A stretch of DNA of 64,000 bases from Acidobacteria subdivision 2 bacterium RH1 MAG20 (GCA_002197545.1 NFUO01000112.1:160110-224109), one strand, 5' to 3'; shown: positions 54,483 to 63,653, counted from the first letter of the stretch. Notes: generated by a model not told the origin, from the letters alone. Numbers and translations are program-made.

Positions 54483-55595
54483 ATGCAGGAGAATTCATAC
54501 GTGACGAAATTGTTAGCTACGAAAGCTGTTTTGCCTGGACGCTTGAGCCGTCAGGTCTCGCTTCCTGTTGTCCTGCTGATGGCGGCCGCATTGTTTCCGG
54601 TCGTTGGCTGCAAGCAGGAGCACAAGGCCGATGTGGTCGCGACGGTGAACGGCCATGCCATCATGCAGTCCGATCTGAACAAGGCTTATGCCACACAACT
54701 GGGCAATTCGCCGCCGCAGCAACTGTCGCAGGACCAGGCGGACTCGCTGCGCCTGAATTTGTTGACCGCACTGATCGAAGAAGAGATCGTGCAGCAGAGC
54801 GCGGCCAAGATGAACCTGACCGCGACCAATGACGAGGTTGACGCCAAGCTGGCGGAGATGAAAGCCCGCTATCCGGAGGACCAGTTCGATCAGCAGCTCA
54901 AGGCCAACAACACCACGCTGGATGAGCTAAAGCACAATCTGCGGCGAACGCTGACGGTTAATAAATTGTTGAACAAAGAGATCAACTCAAAGATCACGGT
55001 GACGGACGCGGATGTCACGAATTACTACGACCAGCATAAGGCCGAGTTCAACCTGATTGAGACGAAGTATCACCTTGCTCGCATATTGGTGACCGGTATA
55101 CCAACTGCGCAGCCGGGAAATCTGCAAAACAGCAAGGCAACGAACGATGTCGAGGCAAAGAAAAAGATCCAGGCGCTGAAGAATAGGCTGGACAGCGGTG
55201 AGGATTTCGGCTCGCTGGCGATGAACTTCTCTGAACAGCCGGAGACTGCCCCGAATGGCGGCGACATGGGCTTTGTCACGGCGGAGGAGATGAAGGTTGA
55301 TCCTGCGGTATATACAGAGGTGATGAAGCTCAAGCCGGGGCAGATCACGAATATTCTTCCCTTGCTGGATGGACAAAACAAAAAGCCGGTGGGCTACGCG
55401 ATCTACAAATTGATTTCGATTGAGCCGGCGGGCCAGCGGGAGTTGAAGGACCCACGCGTACAGCAGCAGATCCGGCAGCAGCTTCACGATGGCCGGTCGC
55501 AGTTGCTGAAGAGCGCTTATTTCGAGATGTTGCACGATCAGGCAAAGGTCGAGAATTTCTTTGCCGAGCAGATCTTCAAAAACGACGCACACTAA
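54483..55595 (+). CDS. SurA/PpiC-type peptidyl-prolyl isomerase lipoprotein
   Basis: 370 residues with a lipobox VVGC (C43). The SurA-like N-terminal helices (VNGHAIMQSDLNKAYATQ onward) are followed by a PpiC parvulin domain at about 185-310 (YHLARILV, DFGSLAMNFSEQ, NGGDMGFVTAEEM). A C-terminal helix completes the chaperone fold. It would help fold barrel proteins such as BamA clients in the periplasm. It starts 5 bases after the DsbA-like gene stop, a tight operon. Whether it truly isomerises prolines is not known. Confidence 0.85.
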   Translation: MQENSYVTKLLATKAVLPGRLSRQVSLPVVLLMAAALFPVVGCKQEHKADVVATVNGHAIMQSDLNKAYATQLGNSPPQQLSQDQADSLRLNLLTALIEEEIVQQSAAKMNLTATNDEVDAKLAEMKARYPEDQFDQQLKANNTTLDELKHNLRRTLTVNKLLNKEINSKITVTDADVTNYYDQHKAEFNLIETKYHLARILVTGIPTAQPGNLQNSKATNDVEAKKKIQALKNRLDSGEDFGSLAMNFSEQPETAPNGGDMGFVTAEEMKVDPAVYTEVMKLKPGQITNILPLLDGQNKKPVGYAIYKLISIEPAGQRELKDPRVQQQIRQQLHDGRSQLLKSAYFEMLHDQAKVENFFAEQIFKNDAH

Positions 55596-55632
55596 CTCAT
55601 TGATTCACGCTAGCGACGCATACTAATTTTCT

Positions 55633-56634
55633 ATGACCCAGTCTCCGGTACGGTTTGCGATTCTTGGCTTCGGGCATCATGCTGTGCGGCGCCTGCTGCC
55701 TGCGTTTTTGCAGTGCAAGGAGGCGGTGCTGGTTGGGATGTGGCGCCGTGATCAGGCGGCTGCGGCTAAAGACTGCGCCGAGCACAAGATCTCTCATTGC
55801 TTCCCTACGCGAGAGGCGTTGTGCGCTTCACCGGAGGTGGATGCGGTTTTTATTACGTCGCCCGACGCGATGCACAAGGACGATGTATTGCTGGCCCTGT
55901 GGCATGGCAAGGCCGTGCTCTGCGAGAAGCCGCTGGCGATGAACGCTGCCGAGGCGGAAGAGATGTCGGAAGCTGCCAAGACGGCTGGGATGCTCTTCTG
56001 CGTGGCGCAGAACTTCCGCTTCAACCGAAGCCTGGAATGGATGCGCGACCAGATTGCCGCGGGACGCATTGGGCAGCCGCAGATTGCTTATGCGCAGTTT
56101 GAATATTCTGCCGACCGCGCGCCGCGAAAGTGGATTGCCGATGCAACCGTAGCTTGTGGCGGCCCGATTGGAGACGTAGGCGTCCATTGCATCGATGCTC
56201 TTCGTTTTGTTCTGGGCGAGGACGTGGTCAGTGTGAGCACGCTGGCGCGAAGGGATGAGTCATCAGGCAACGTGGAGGCGGTTGCGTCGCTGCAGATTGA
56301 GATGACGAGTGGGGTCTATGCGAATGTGACCGTGAGCGCGCGGGCACCGTATCGCACGCTGATAGAAATTGCCGGCAGCGATGGTGTGCTGGTTGCGGAG
56401 AGCGGCTTGACGGTGGACCGTCCCGTGGAAGTGGTGCTGCGCCGGGCGGGTGAATTGGTCGAGACGGTCACTCTCGAAAACGGAGACGGATACACGCGGA
56501 TGCTGGATGCCTTTGCCCGGGTCTTCCGTGGGGCGGGAACGTTTCCAGCATCGGGTGAGGACGGTATCCGAAATATGCGCGCTCTCGATGCGGCTTTCAA
56601 GAGCTGGCAGACCGGACTTCGCGAGACGCTATAG
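55633..56634 (+). CDS. Gfo/Idh/MocA family oxidoreductase
   Basis: 333 residues. N-terminal Rossmann motif FAILGFGHHAVRRLLPAF (about 7-24) binds NAD(P); AVLCEKPLAMNAAEAEEM is the EKP signature with the catalytic Lys; the GGPIGDVGVHCIDALRF segment supplies the Asp/His pair. Typical substrates are sugars, inositols or biliverdin-like compounds; which one is not evident. It starts 37 bases after the SurA-like gene and may be the last gene of that operon, although no functional link is obvious. Confidence 0.88.
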   Translation: MTQSPVRFAILGFGHHAVRRLLPAFLQCKEAVLVGMWRRDQAAAAKDCAEHKISHCFPTREALCASPEVDAVFITSPDAMHKDDVLLALWHGKAVLCEKPLAMNAAEAEEMSEAAKTAGMLFCVAQNFRFNRSLEWMRDQIAAGRIGQPQIAYAQFEYSADRAPRKWIADATVACGGPIGDVGVHCIDALRFVLGEDVVSVSTLARRDESSGNVEAVASLQIEMTSGVYANVTVSARAPYRTLIEIAGSDGVLVAESGLTVDRPVEVVLRRAGELVETVTLENGDGYTRMLDAFARVFRGAGTFPASGEDGIRNMRALDAAFKSWQTGLRETL

Positions 56635-56651
56635 ATCTGAAGGGCGAAACT

Positions 56652-57821
56652 TTATTGAATAGCAGTCGCCAGTGCACTGGCTTCGCTGCGGTGGTGGGAT
56701 GCGAGGTCCCGTCTCGGCACATCGGCTGGCGGCAGATACTTCTTATAGACGCTGATGTGGAAGCAGGCCTGCTGGAACTCCTCTTCAACATCGATTTTGC
56801 CTTCCTGGATGAGGGGCAGGAGATAGCCGCGCATCCAGGCTACTTCGGTGCGCGAGAGTCCGTGCTTCGCTATATCGATGGCCTGGCCGGTGAGATGGGG
56901 CGAGGCCGTATCGCCTTCAGCCGGGGCGGCGTTGCTGTTGACGTGGATCAGGTGCTGTTGAAATTCGACAGTGCGGACGGCTGAATTTATCTGAAGCTGA
57001 GTGTGAAAGCGGGCGTAGTGAGCGCGCGCCATGTTATTGAGAAATTGTGAGGTCCAGGGGCGGCAGTAACGGCGGTCTACGGGGAGACGATCGTCCACGC
57101 CCAGAGCGTGACTGGTGGGGAGAGGGACCAGGATGCGTTTGCTTCGCATGTCGAGAAGGTCGGCGCCGTTCTGGATGCGATCGAGACCTTCGCGGTCGGC
57201 AACTTCGTTCTGATGCAGGAGAATTTCGTGCGAGCCCTTGAGAGCCGGAGGGACGATGAGGCGTCCACGCTTGTTATAGAGGGCAGGCAGAATGGCTGGA
57301 GCCGCGGCTTCCTCCTGGACGCTTTGTAGCTGAGGCCTCTCCGCAGTGGGCCGAATCACGTTGATTACGGGAACGGGTTTGGCGACGGGGCGGGTCTTCC
57401 TGGATCTTTTGGTGTTCCTGATCTGGGCGCGTTCTATGGGACGCTGAACAGGAGAGTCCTGGGCTTCCGGCTTAGAGGCAGCTTTGAGAAAGTCCGCTGA
57501 GGTGGCTTTTCTGGGAGCAGTATCGGACACGCTTAAATGCCGGGGCGTGGACCTGCGGGTTCCGGCCTCGACTTTTCGGGTCTCGCGGCGTGGGGACTGG
57601 TGGACGCGAGAGCGCACGTGCTTGACCTGAGGGTGCTTTTGACGGCTGGCGCTATGGGCAGTCTGCTTGAATTTTGCGGGGGCGCTCTTTGGGGTTTTCC
57701 TGTGGACGGTGGCCGTCTTGCGGGCGTGGCGGTGCGTAGGTTTGGCAAGGAGCGTGGCAGGGATCAGAGACAAGACTGCAAGCGCCAGGAAGGCCGGAAG
57801 TGGAGCGTTCAACCGCATCAT
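56652..57821 (-). CDS. DUF5715 family exported protein, LAS-peptidase-like
   Basis: 389 residues with a signal peptide (about 1-25, ATLLAKPTH). Residues 27-170 are basic, serine/proline-rich and disordered. The C-terminal domain (about 240-375) has TASPHLTGQAIDIAKHGL, matching the zinc-ligand pattern HxxxxxxD of M15/LAS D-Ala-D-Ala carboxypeptidases, and QACFHISVY near the end, where the third ligand is expected. It may trim peptidoglycan or be an inactive binder; the catalytic assignment is inferred. Confidence 0.72.
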   Translation of the reverse strand: MMRLNAPLPAFLALAVLSLIPATLLAKPTHRHARKTATVHRKTPKSAPAKFKQTAHSASRQKHPQVKHVRSRVHQSPRRETRKVEAGTRRSTPRHLSVSDTAPRKATSADFLKAASKPEAQDSPVQRPIERAQIRNTKRSRKTRPVAKPVPVINVIRPTAERPQLQSVQEEAAAPAILPALYNKRGRLIVPPALKGSHEILLHQNEVADREGLDRIQNGADLLDMRSKRILVPLPTSHALGVDDRLPVDRRYCRPWTSQFLNNMARAHYARFHTQLQINSAVRTVEFQQHLIHVNSNAAPAEGDTASPHLTGQAIDIAKHGLSRTEVAWMRGYLLPLIQEGKIDVEEEFQQACFHISVYKKYLPPADVPRRDLASHHRSEASALATAIQ

Positions 57822-57926
57822 GTTTTGAGAGGCGCGGAACGCCAGAGCAATTCCTACCTTAGAGACTACTTATGGATAGTGTAAGTAATCAGGTGGGTTC
57901 CGTATACTCATCGGTAACTAGGGGCA

Positions 57927-57942
57927 GTGGACCAGTTTGAAT
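57927..57942. repeat. Left terminal inverted-repeat candidate
   Basis: GTGGACCAGTTTGAAT, reverse complement of 60979-60994 (15 of 16 match). Immediately outside it is GTAACTAGGGGCA, whose near copy GTAACTAAGGGCA lies just outside the right end (60999-61011). The 57822-58303 gap otherwise shows no gene. Confidence 0.5.
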
Positions 57943-58303
57943 CTACAGGTTGAGCTACCGACGAGGTGGTGGATTTGTTGCTTAATAGCAGTCCACTATG
58001 TAGCTATACGCTGACTTGTGGGGATTCTCTCGGCTTTGTTGAACATTGGCTTTGGCCCAAAGAGCCGCGGAGGTCAATCACCTGCTGACCTATGGTTGTT
58101 AAGGTTTGATAATTTGATAATCGGCGATTTGGCAACAAATGAGAAAACAGGGCCTCTCGGCAGCAGCCACTTGACCGACGAGCGGTCATTCGGCCATTTC
58201 AGAGACCGTCACAATGGCGTGACGAAACCCACTGCGTCATGCTTGCATTTTGCCCATGAACGCAAGGAGCCGAGCGAGCCACCACTGTTTCCTTCCAGAA
58301 GAA

Positions 58304-60709
58304 CTACTCTCGACGTAGTGTGACAGCTGGGTCAAGTAGGCTAGCGCGGCGTCCCGGAATAGCCACCGCCGCCAGGGCTGGAAGCGCGAGGAGGAGTAAA
58401 GATGCGCTCAGCACAGGGACAGAGGCCGCGCCAGTATGGAAAAACTGGTTTCGCAAGAGAAAGCCTGTCAACACTGCACATATGAGGCCCAAAGCCATAC
58501 CTCCAAGAATCCAGCGTGACTCTTGTTGAAGAAGCAGACCGACGATTGCCGAGCGAGACGAGCCAAGAGCAAGACGTATACCAATCTCACGTTCTCGGAG
58601 TGAGACCTCGTAAGCGATTAGCCCGTAAGTGCCAAGAATCGCAAGGCCAAGAGCCAAACTGCCGAATGCTACAGCCAGCCACATCGAAAAACGACGGAGG
58701 GCTACTTGGTGCGCCATTAGTTCTGGCATGCTCTCCACATAGCGAACTGTTAGCTCGGAATCAAGGCGCAAGGACCGGCGTACAGTCTCTGCCATCAGTG
58801 TAGGGTCGTCCTGTGTTCGAACCATGATGGTCATGGACGTGTCGGGCCCATCAGTCTCGGGTATGTAGAGGTTGGGAACTGGTGCACGTTCCAGCGAGTA
58901 ACTGTGTACATCACCCACTTCGCCAGCAACGGTCGCCCAAGCATGGAGATCGCCCGAATAAATGCGATGACCAATTGGGTCTTGGCCGGGCCACTGTTGG
59001 CTGGCGAGTGCGCGGTTCACGATCACGACGTGATTCCGACCATCGTCGGCAGTATTGAATGCTCTGCCCCGGAAGAGTTCTTGTCCGACGGTGCGGAAGT
59101 ATCCCGGAGTGACCAGGAAGACATCGGGCGCTTGAGGATTTGGTTGATTGCAAGCCTCGGGATGCACGTCAGCGCAAAAACTGTAACGATTAACTCTTCC
59201 GCCGAGCGGTTTGTCATTGGCAGCGGCCACGTCGAGGACGCCGGGAAGGACACGTAGCTTAGCCAAAGCCTGTTCCAAAACGGCGAGAGTCTTTGCGGGT
59301 TCGACTGCAGCGTTGAGTGCGGGGCCACGCAGGTCAATGCTGGCAAGAAGTATGCGATCCGGTTCAAATCCGAGCGGCTGATGCAGCAGGATCAGGACGG
59401 AAGATACCATCCATCCTGCGCTCGCGAGCAATACAAGCGCCATGCCGAGTTGTGCGGCAACAAGTAGACGTCCAGCACTCCGCAAACCGCCGGACGCGGA
59501 GCTGCTCCGAGCAGAGCCATTGGCAAGATCGGCAAGCAATGTGGGCCGCAGGCTGCGCGCCGCAGGCAACAAGGTGAGCAGTAATGCGACGATGACTGTA
59601 ACGAACCCCGCAAACATTAGCGCAGGAAAGTTAAGCCTGGTCTGCGCCAGTCGAGGCAAATGTACGACTGTGACCTGACTAACAGCGCGCACCAACATTG
59701 CCGAGAGTCCAACTCCGATAGCTGCCCCTGTGATGGTCAGCGAACAGTTCTCAGCCAGCATTTGCCAAAGTAGATGTTGCGGCGTCGCGCCCAATGTGGC
59801 GCGGAGCGCGAACTCTGATCGGCGTCGCATATTACGTGCCAGCAGGAGGTTGATCAGATTCGAACACGAGATGAGCAGCAGCATGCCGCAAGCAGCCATC
59901 GTTGCGAAAAGAGCCGAACGTGTTCCAGTTCCCGCCATGTAGTCGGCGAGGGGTTCGAGCGCAGGGCTCAATGCGGACGGGTAGGAATTGGGGTAGTCGC
60001 GTGTGAGGTTCTTTTGGATAGTTGCGATATCCGTGGCCGCCTCATGGAGCGACACTTGAGGCTTCATGCGCCCGATCGCCCTGAAAGAGGAAGAGCCTCG
60101 ATCCTCCGGCATTTTTGCCGGGTCGCACCCGATTGGGGTCAGGATGGACGGTGGTGCATCGGGTCCTTCAAGGACAGCGCTTGCGGCAAGAACACCGACA
60201 ATCGCATAAGTCTTGTGATCGAGCCGAAGTGTCCGATCGGCAAGTGAACTGCCCCCACCCATACGCCGCCAGTAAGCATCACTCACCATTGCTTGCTCAA
60301 AACAATCGGCTTCATGCCCCGTTTGAGCAAAGTCGTGTCCTAGCGCGAGACTGGCACCTAGCGTTGACAAGAAGTTTTGCGACACAAGAATGGCGTTGGC
60401 ATGGCCCGCGCCTGCGGAGGACTCTACGCGGGGCGACCAGCCTCCAAATGCCGCAATAGAGCTGAAAGTATGGCTGCGATGTTGCCAATCTTGAATGGTT
60501 GGCAAAGAAATCCAGTCCCAGGGTTTGGCAGACAACGCGACCAGTTCACCAGGGTGCGCGAAAGGTAGAGGCTGAAGAATGATAGCGTAGAGAACGCTGT
60601 ACATGGCCGTAGTGACGCCGATGCCAATTGCAATAATGAGCGTTGCAGTAATCGCGAAGCCTGGTGAGCGTCGAAGTTGACGGTAAGCGAACTGGCAAGC
60701 ACGGAACAT
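58304..60709 (-). CDS. ADOP-type duplicated ABC permease (MacB/FtsX-like)
   Basis: 801 residues. Two FtsX units, each with a large extracytoplasmic domain (the first about 50-270) and four transmembrane helices split as in MacB; the second half has helices at about 690-790 with TYGLIAYEVSLREREIGIRL, the conserved FtsX cytoplasmic loop. The protein ends DPAVTLRRE, typical of the ADOP (Acidobacterial duplicated orphan permease) group. These permeases usually lack a neighbouring ATPase, as here. Role unknown; probably mechanotransmission or export. Confidence 0.88.
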   Translation of the reverse strand: MFRACQFAYRQLRRSPGFAITATLIIAIGIGVTTAMYSVLYAIILQPLPFAHPGELVALSAKPWDWISLPTIQDWQHRSHTFSSIAAFGGWSPRVESSAGAGHANAILVSQNFLSTLGASLALGHDFAQTGHEADCFEQAMVSDAYWRRMGGGSSLADRTLRLDHKTYAIVGVLAASAVLEGPDAPPSILTPIGCDPAKMPEDRGSSSFRAIGRMKPQVSLHEAATDIATIQKNLTRDYPNSYPSALSPALEPLADYMAGTGTRSALFATMAACGMLLLISCSNLINLLLARNMRRRSEFALRATLGATPQHLLWQMLAENCSLTITGAAIGVGLSAMLVRAVSQVTVVHLPRLAQTRLNFPALMFAGFVTVIVALLLTLLPAARSLRPTLLADLANGSARSSSASGGLRSAGRLLVAAQLGMALVLLASAGWMVSSVLILLHQPLGFEPDRILLASIDLRGPALNAAVEPAKTLAVLEQALAKLRVLPGVLDVAAANDKPLGGRVNRYSFCADVHPEACNQPNPQAPDVFLVTPGYFRTVGQELFRGRAFNTADDGRNHVVIVNRALASQQWPGQDPIGHRIYSGDLHAWATVAGEVGDVHSYSLERAPVPNLYIPETDGPDTSMTIMVRTQDDPTLMAETVRRSLRLDSELTVRYVESMPELMAHQVALRRFSMWLAVAFGSLALGLAILGTYGLIAYEVSLREREIGIRLALGSSRSAIVGLLLQQESRWILGGMALGLICAVLTGFLLRNQFFHTGAASVPVLSASLLLLALPALAAVAIPGRRASLLDPAVTLRRE

Positions 60710-60814
60710 CGCGGAACCCCTTCATTGGCTTCAAGAAGAATGAAGCATTTTATGGGCCATCTCCAGCTTATGCTATGACTCGGTTTGCCGCGTGCGGCCA
60801 TCGAACAAGTGTCC

Positions 60815-60839
60815 ATTTCCGGACTTCCCGTCCGGAAAT
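60815..60839. promoter_or_regulatory. Perfect 10-bp hairpin upstream of the ADOP permease
   Basis: ATTTCCGGAC and GTCCGGAAAT are exact reverse complements around TTCCC, 105 bases before the permease start. It could be an operator or a terminator from the other side. Confidence 0.5.
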
Positions 60840-60934
60840 GATCAGCAGGTTACCAAACTGCCTTCGCATACGCTTTTCCCCGTCTCAACTGGCGACAACA
60901 GGGCAATTCACTCATTAAATTCACGTCGGGTTTT

Positions 60935-60966
60935 GAGTCACCCATAACGTCCTTTATGGGCGACTC
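60935..60966. other. 12-bp imperfect hairpin near the right inverted repeat
   Basis: GAGTCACCCATA pairs with TATGGGCGACTC (11 of 12) around 8 bases, 13 bases inside the right terminal inverted-repeat candidate. Sub-terminal hairpins are common in transposon ends, so this supports the element reading. Confidence 0.5.
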
Positions 60967-60978
60967 TTCAGTCTGCGA

Positions 60979-60994
60979 ATTCAAACTGATCCAC
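60979..60994. repeat. Right terminal inverted-repeat candidate
   Basis: ATTCAAACTGATCCAC, reverse complement of the left end at 57927-57942 with one mismatch. Confidence 0.5.
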
Positions 60995-61088
60995 TACCGT
61001 AACTAAGGGCACAGCATATAAGTTAAGCCTGCGGACCGCTGGTTGGGATCTGGTGGAAGGCTTCGGAAGTTAGGGACGAGCCTTGAAT

Positions 61089-61907
61089 TCAAAAATGGCT
61101 ATAAAAATCTTTCGGAAGAGACTTCAGGTGGCTCTGGTAGTTGGCCAGCGATTCTTCGCAGCGGCGGGCGAAGGATTGGGTGAGCGGTGAGGAGGAGCCG
61201 AGTTTGCGGTGGGCAATGTCGGAGAGGGTAAGCCAGTCGTGCCAGTCGCCACCGGATTGTTGGAGTGACTCGAAGGTTCGAACCAGGCGGTGGGTTGGGG
61301 TTTTGGGAGTGCCGGATTTTGCGGCGGGTGTAGCTGATTCGGCGATGTAGCGGGCCAGCTTGGCGGCTTTGCGGATGTCGTGGAGTTGGCGGTGGTTTTG
61401 CTTCGCTATGGCCGGGGTGTTGCTGGCGTACCAGCGGAGGGTGAGTTGGGCCAGGCGGGTTGGGGAGAGGGTGAGTGATTCGGCGGGGACGAGGGCTTTG
61501 ATCAAGGCTTCGAGGGCGCGAGTTAGCTTGGACTGGTGCTCGTGGATGGTGTTGAGGAGGCGCTCGGCTGCTTCGTTGCGTTGCCCTTTGAGCAGGCTTT
61601 GGAGGTGATGGGCTTCCGAGGATTTGGATTGGATGAGTTTGCGCTGGACGTCGAGGTCGCGGACGCGTCCGGCGGCATAGCGAAGTTTGCGGAGGAACTT
61701 GCGGGCCTTCTTTGCGAGCTTGGCGTGCTTCGGCAGATTGGGCAGAAGAGCTAGCAGTTCGAGCTGGGCTTCGATGCGGCGGGTGGTGGTGCGGAGGTGG
61801 TGGACAGGTTTGGGTTTAGGGTTGGCGAGCGTGAGGGTGATGGCGGCTTCGAGGATGGTGACCAGGTCGCGCAGGGCGAGTACGGGATGAGCGGCGGCGG
61901 CTGGCAT
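61089..61907 (-). CDS. CHAD domain protein
   Basis: 272 residues from the ATG at 61907; the ORF reaches 62189 but that part overlaps the divergent DUF1508 gene. The CHAD pattern of conserved histidines and basic residues is present: PVHHLRTTTRRIEAQLELL (about 30-48), LRKLRYAAGRVRDLDV, and HRQLHDIRKAAKLARYIAES. CHAD domains are helical and bind polyphosphate; no CYTH/triphosphatase partner is adjacent. Strong helix content and basic charge fit this. Confidence 0.85.
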   Translation of the reverse strand: MPAAAAHPVLALRDLVTILEAAITLTLANPKPKPVHHLRTTTRRIEAQLELLALLPNLPKHAKLAKKARKFLRKLRYAAGRVRDLDVQRKLIQSKSSEAHHLQSLLKGQRNEAAERLLNTIHEHQSKLTRALEALIKALVPAESLTLSPTRLAQLTLRWYASNTPAIAKQNHRQLHDIRKAAKLARYIAESATPAAKSGTPKTPTHRLVRTFESLQQSGGDWHDWLTLSDIAHRKLGSSSPLTQSFARRCEESLANYQSHLKSLPKDFYSHF

Positions 61908-61994
61908 GTGGGTTGGATGCTGGGCTTGTACAATTGGGGCGCGTGGCTGGAGGGTTTGGCTGCGGATGTCAATCTCAATGGGCAAGGAGACACT

Positions 61995-62330
61995 ATGGCG
62001 GGTAAGTTTGTGCTCAAGACGGCGAAGGATGGGCAGTTCTATTTCGTGCTGGAGGCCGGAAACGGCCAGGTGATTCTGACGAGCGAGATGTATGTCGCGA
62101 AGACTTCGGCCGAGAACGGAATTGCTTCGGTGCGGAAAAATGCTGGCAATGATGCGTTCTATGAGCGCAAGGAGCAGGCGAACGGTCACGCGATGTTCAA
62201 TTTAAAGGCGGCGAACCATCAGGTGATCGGATCCAGCCAGGGTTATTCGTCTACGGCGGCACGGGATGCCGGGATTGAATCAGTCAAGGCGAATGCCGAG
62301 AAAGCTGTGCTGGAAGATTTAGCGATTTGA
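61995..62330 (+). CDS. DUF1508/YegP family protein, two tandem repeats
   Basis: 111 residues. Two copies of the FxxKxxxxGQxxFxLxAxNGQVI... YegP unit occur: residues about 4-50 (FVLKTAKDGQFYFVLEAGN) and about 54-104 (ERKEQANGHAMFNLKAANHQ). The ATG at 61995 has AAGGAG 6 bases upstream, so it is preferred over the in-frame extension to 61797. Function unknown. It is divergent from the CHAD gene across an 87-base spacer that must hold both promoters. Confidence 0.88.
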   Translation: MAGKFVLKTAKDGQFYFVLEAGNGQVILTSEMYVAKTSAENGIASVRKNAGNDAFYERKEQANGHAMFNLKAANHQVIGSSQGYSSTAARDAGIESVKANAEKAVLEDLAI

Positions 62331-62358
62331 GGGTTACCTCCCTCCCCCATATTTGGGG

Positions 62359-62429
62359 TGTAAATCATTTATGTTCAATTACTTAGCTGGTTGCCTTGTC
62401 GGAAAAATTCCCGTTCTAAATGATTTACA
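62359..62429. repeat. 13-bp inverted repeat pair in the decayed region
   Basis: TGTAAATCATTTA (62359-62371) and TAAATGATTTACA (62417-62429) are exact reverse complements, 45 bases apart, just after a GGGG-flanked AT-rich hairpin. They may be the ends of a miniature element or an attachment core. The rest of the 62331-62690 gap shows no gene. Confidence 0.5.
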
Positions 62430-62690
62430 GATAAATTACTCTTTATAAAAGGCTTTCTTTTTGCTCTCTGGTATCTATCTAGCTGAATTGGTGGAACTCA
62501 TGCAACGCGGATCGGTTCCAACATACTTGACTCATCAACGGAAGCGCAGTGGCCTGTTGGACCTAAATTTAGGCGTTATGCTGGCAGTTCTATGTGACAG
62601 GTCCGCATAAAACTGCCCCAGATGGGCGAATTACTGGGAACAATCCAGCGAGTTGTTCGGTCCGCTGAGTCAAGTATGTTGGAGCCATTC

Positions 62691-62952
62691 ATGGCCACTC
62701 AAGACATTCCGAACAGCCTCATTGAAGTTATCCGATATTTCTCGGATGTTGATGTATGCATTGAGTTTGTGGCCTCTTTGCGGTGGATGGACGGTGCGGT
62801 TTGCCCCCACTGTGAGAGCAAGAATGTCGGCTTTCTCAAGACTCGCCACATCTGGAAATGCCGTGCCTGCCGTAAGCAGTTCTCAGTGAAGACTGGCACC
62901 ATCTTTGAGGAGTCACCGATCAAACTGGACAAGTGGCTCATGGCTACCATGC
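62691..62952 (+). pseudogene. IS1595-family transposase, N-terminal fragment
   Basis: Starts MATQDIPNSLIEVIRYFSD and includes the IS1595 zinc ribbon CPHCESKNVGFLKT with WKCRACRKQFSVK, followed by FEESPIKLDKWLMAT. The catalytic DDE part is missing because the sequence switches to antisense DUF3800 DNA near 62950. It is a remnant unable to transpose on its own. Confidence 0.75.
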
Positions 62953-63538
62953 GAACAGGTCAGCCGCCTGCAAAGGCATCAACTTCTTCTCGTCCCTGAA
63001 AATGGGTTCGGCATCAAGAAATGCTTGGATTGAGTGAGCAGCACGTTCACGAAAACTTGGCCACCAATCTCTTACTAGCCGACCAGTTCCATTCTGCTCG
63101 TCAAAGACAAAATCTACTGGTTCGATTCGTGAGTATTCGTGGTTCACCCTCAGCATTAACCCAATGATTGAATAGAAGAGAAAAAAGTAAGGGTTCTTCG
63201 CAGTCTCAAGCAATGGGACTGCCTTTGAGAATTTCTTGAACTCCTCCCAACTCACTGATACAGACAAACCGAGAGGCGAATACTTCTCAATGAGCTTGAC
63301 TAGGCCCTCAATCTTAGCCCGCCGTTCATCCTTAGAAAATTCTTGGAACTCCCCCCTTCTTGAAGTCCCAAACCTCAGAACCCTTCAGGTACGAAACGCT
63401 CTTATCTGCCTTTAGCGCAGCGTCCCACTCATCAGAGAACTGCGCCCATACTTCATACCGATGCACATAGCCGCTCACGATGAAATGACTGCTGGTGGGT
63501 TCACTGCCACTGTCGTCTATATGGGCCACGAGGGTCAT
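62944..63538 (-). pseudogene. DUF3800 family gene, frameshifted and 3'-truncated
   Basis: Two ORFs in different frames belong together: MTLVAHIDDSGSEPTSSHF (63332-63538) opens like a DUF3800 protein (D-D-S-G), and 62944-63267 ends LMPLQAADLFAW, its usual helix before the C-terminus. They are joined by reading through one extra base in a run of six G (minus strand, 63351-63356): removing one base gives KKGEFQEFSKDERRAKIEGL and continues in frame. The last part is replaced by the IS1595 fragment. DUF3800 proteins are RNase H-like and occur with mobile and defence genes. Confidence 0.75.
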
Positions 63539-63591
63539 TAGGAGTTTTGATTCCCTAGCCGCCCTTGGAATACCACAAACTAAACTCCTAA
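63538..63591. repeat. 10-bp perfect inverted repeat at the DUF3800 start
   Basis: TTAGGAGTTT (63538-63547) and AAACTCCTAA (63582-63591) are exact reverse complements; the first arm touches the ATG of the DUF3800 remnant. It could be an operator or a site of a mobile element. Confidence 0.5.
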
Positions 63592-63653
63592 CGTAATCAC
63601 TTGACCGAGATTTACCTTCTCCAATGTTGGTGGTGTGTCAGGTATGTTTATGC

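Noticed and set aside
58018..58323. 101-residue ORF between the DUF5715 and permease genes
   Set aside because: No motif, mixed composition, overlaps the permease stop region, and lies in DNA that looks like transposon flank.
62484..62530. tRNA-like look of TAGCTGAATTGGTGGAACT and GGTTCCAACAT
   Set aside because: No acceptor stem pairing, no anticodon arm and no CCA; at most a decayed remnant.
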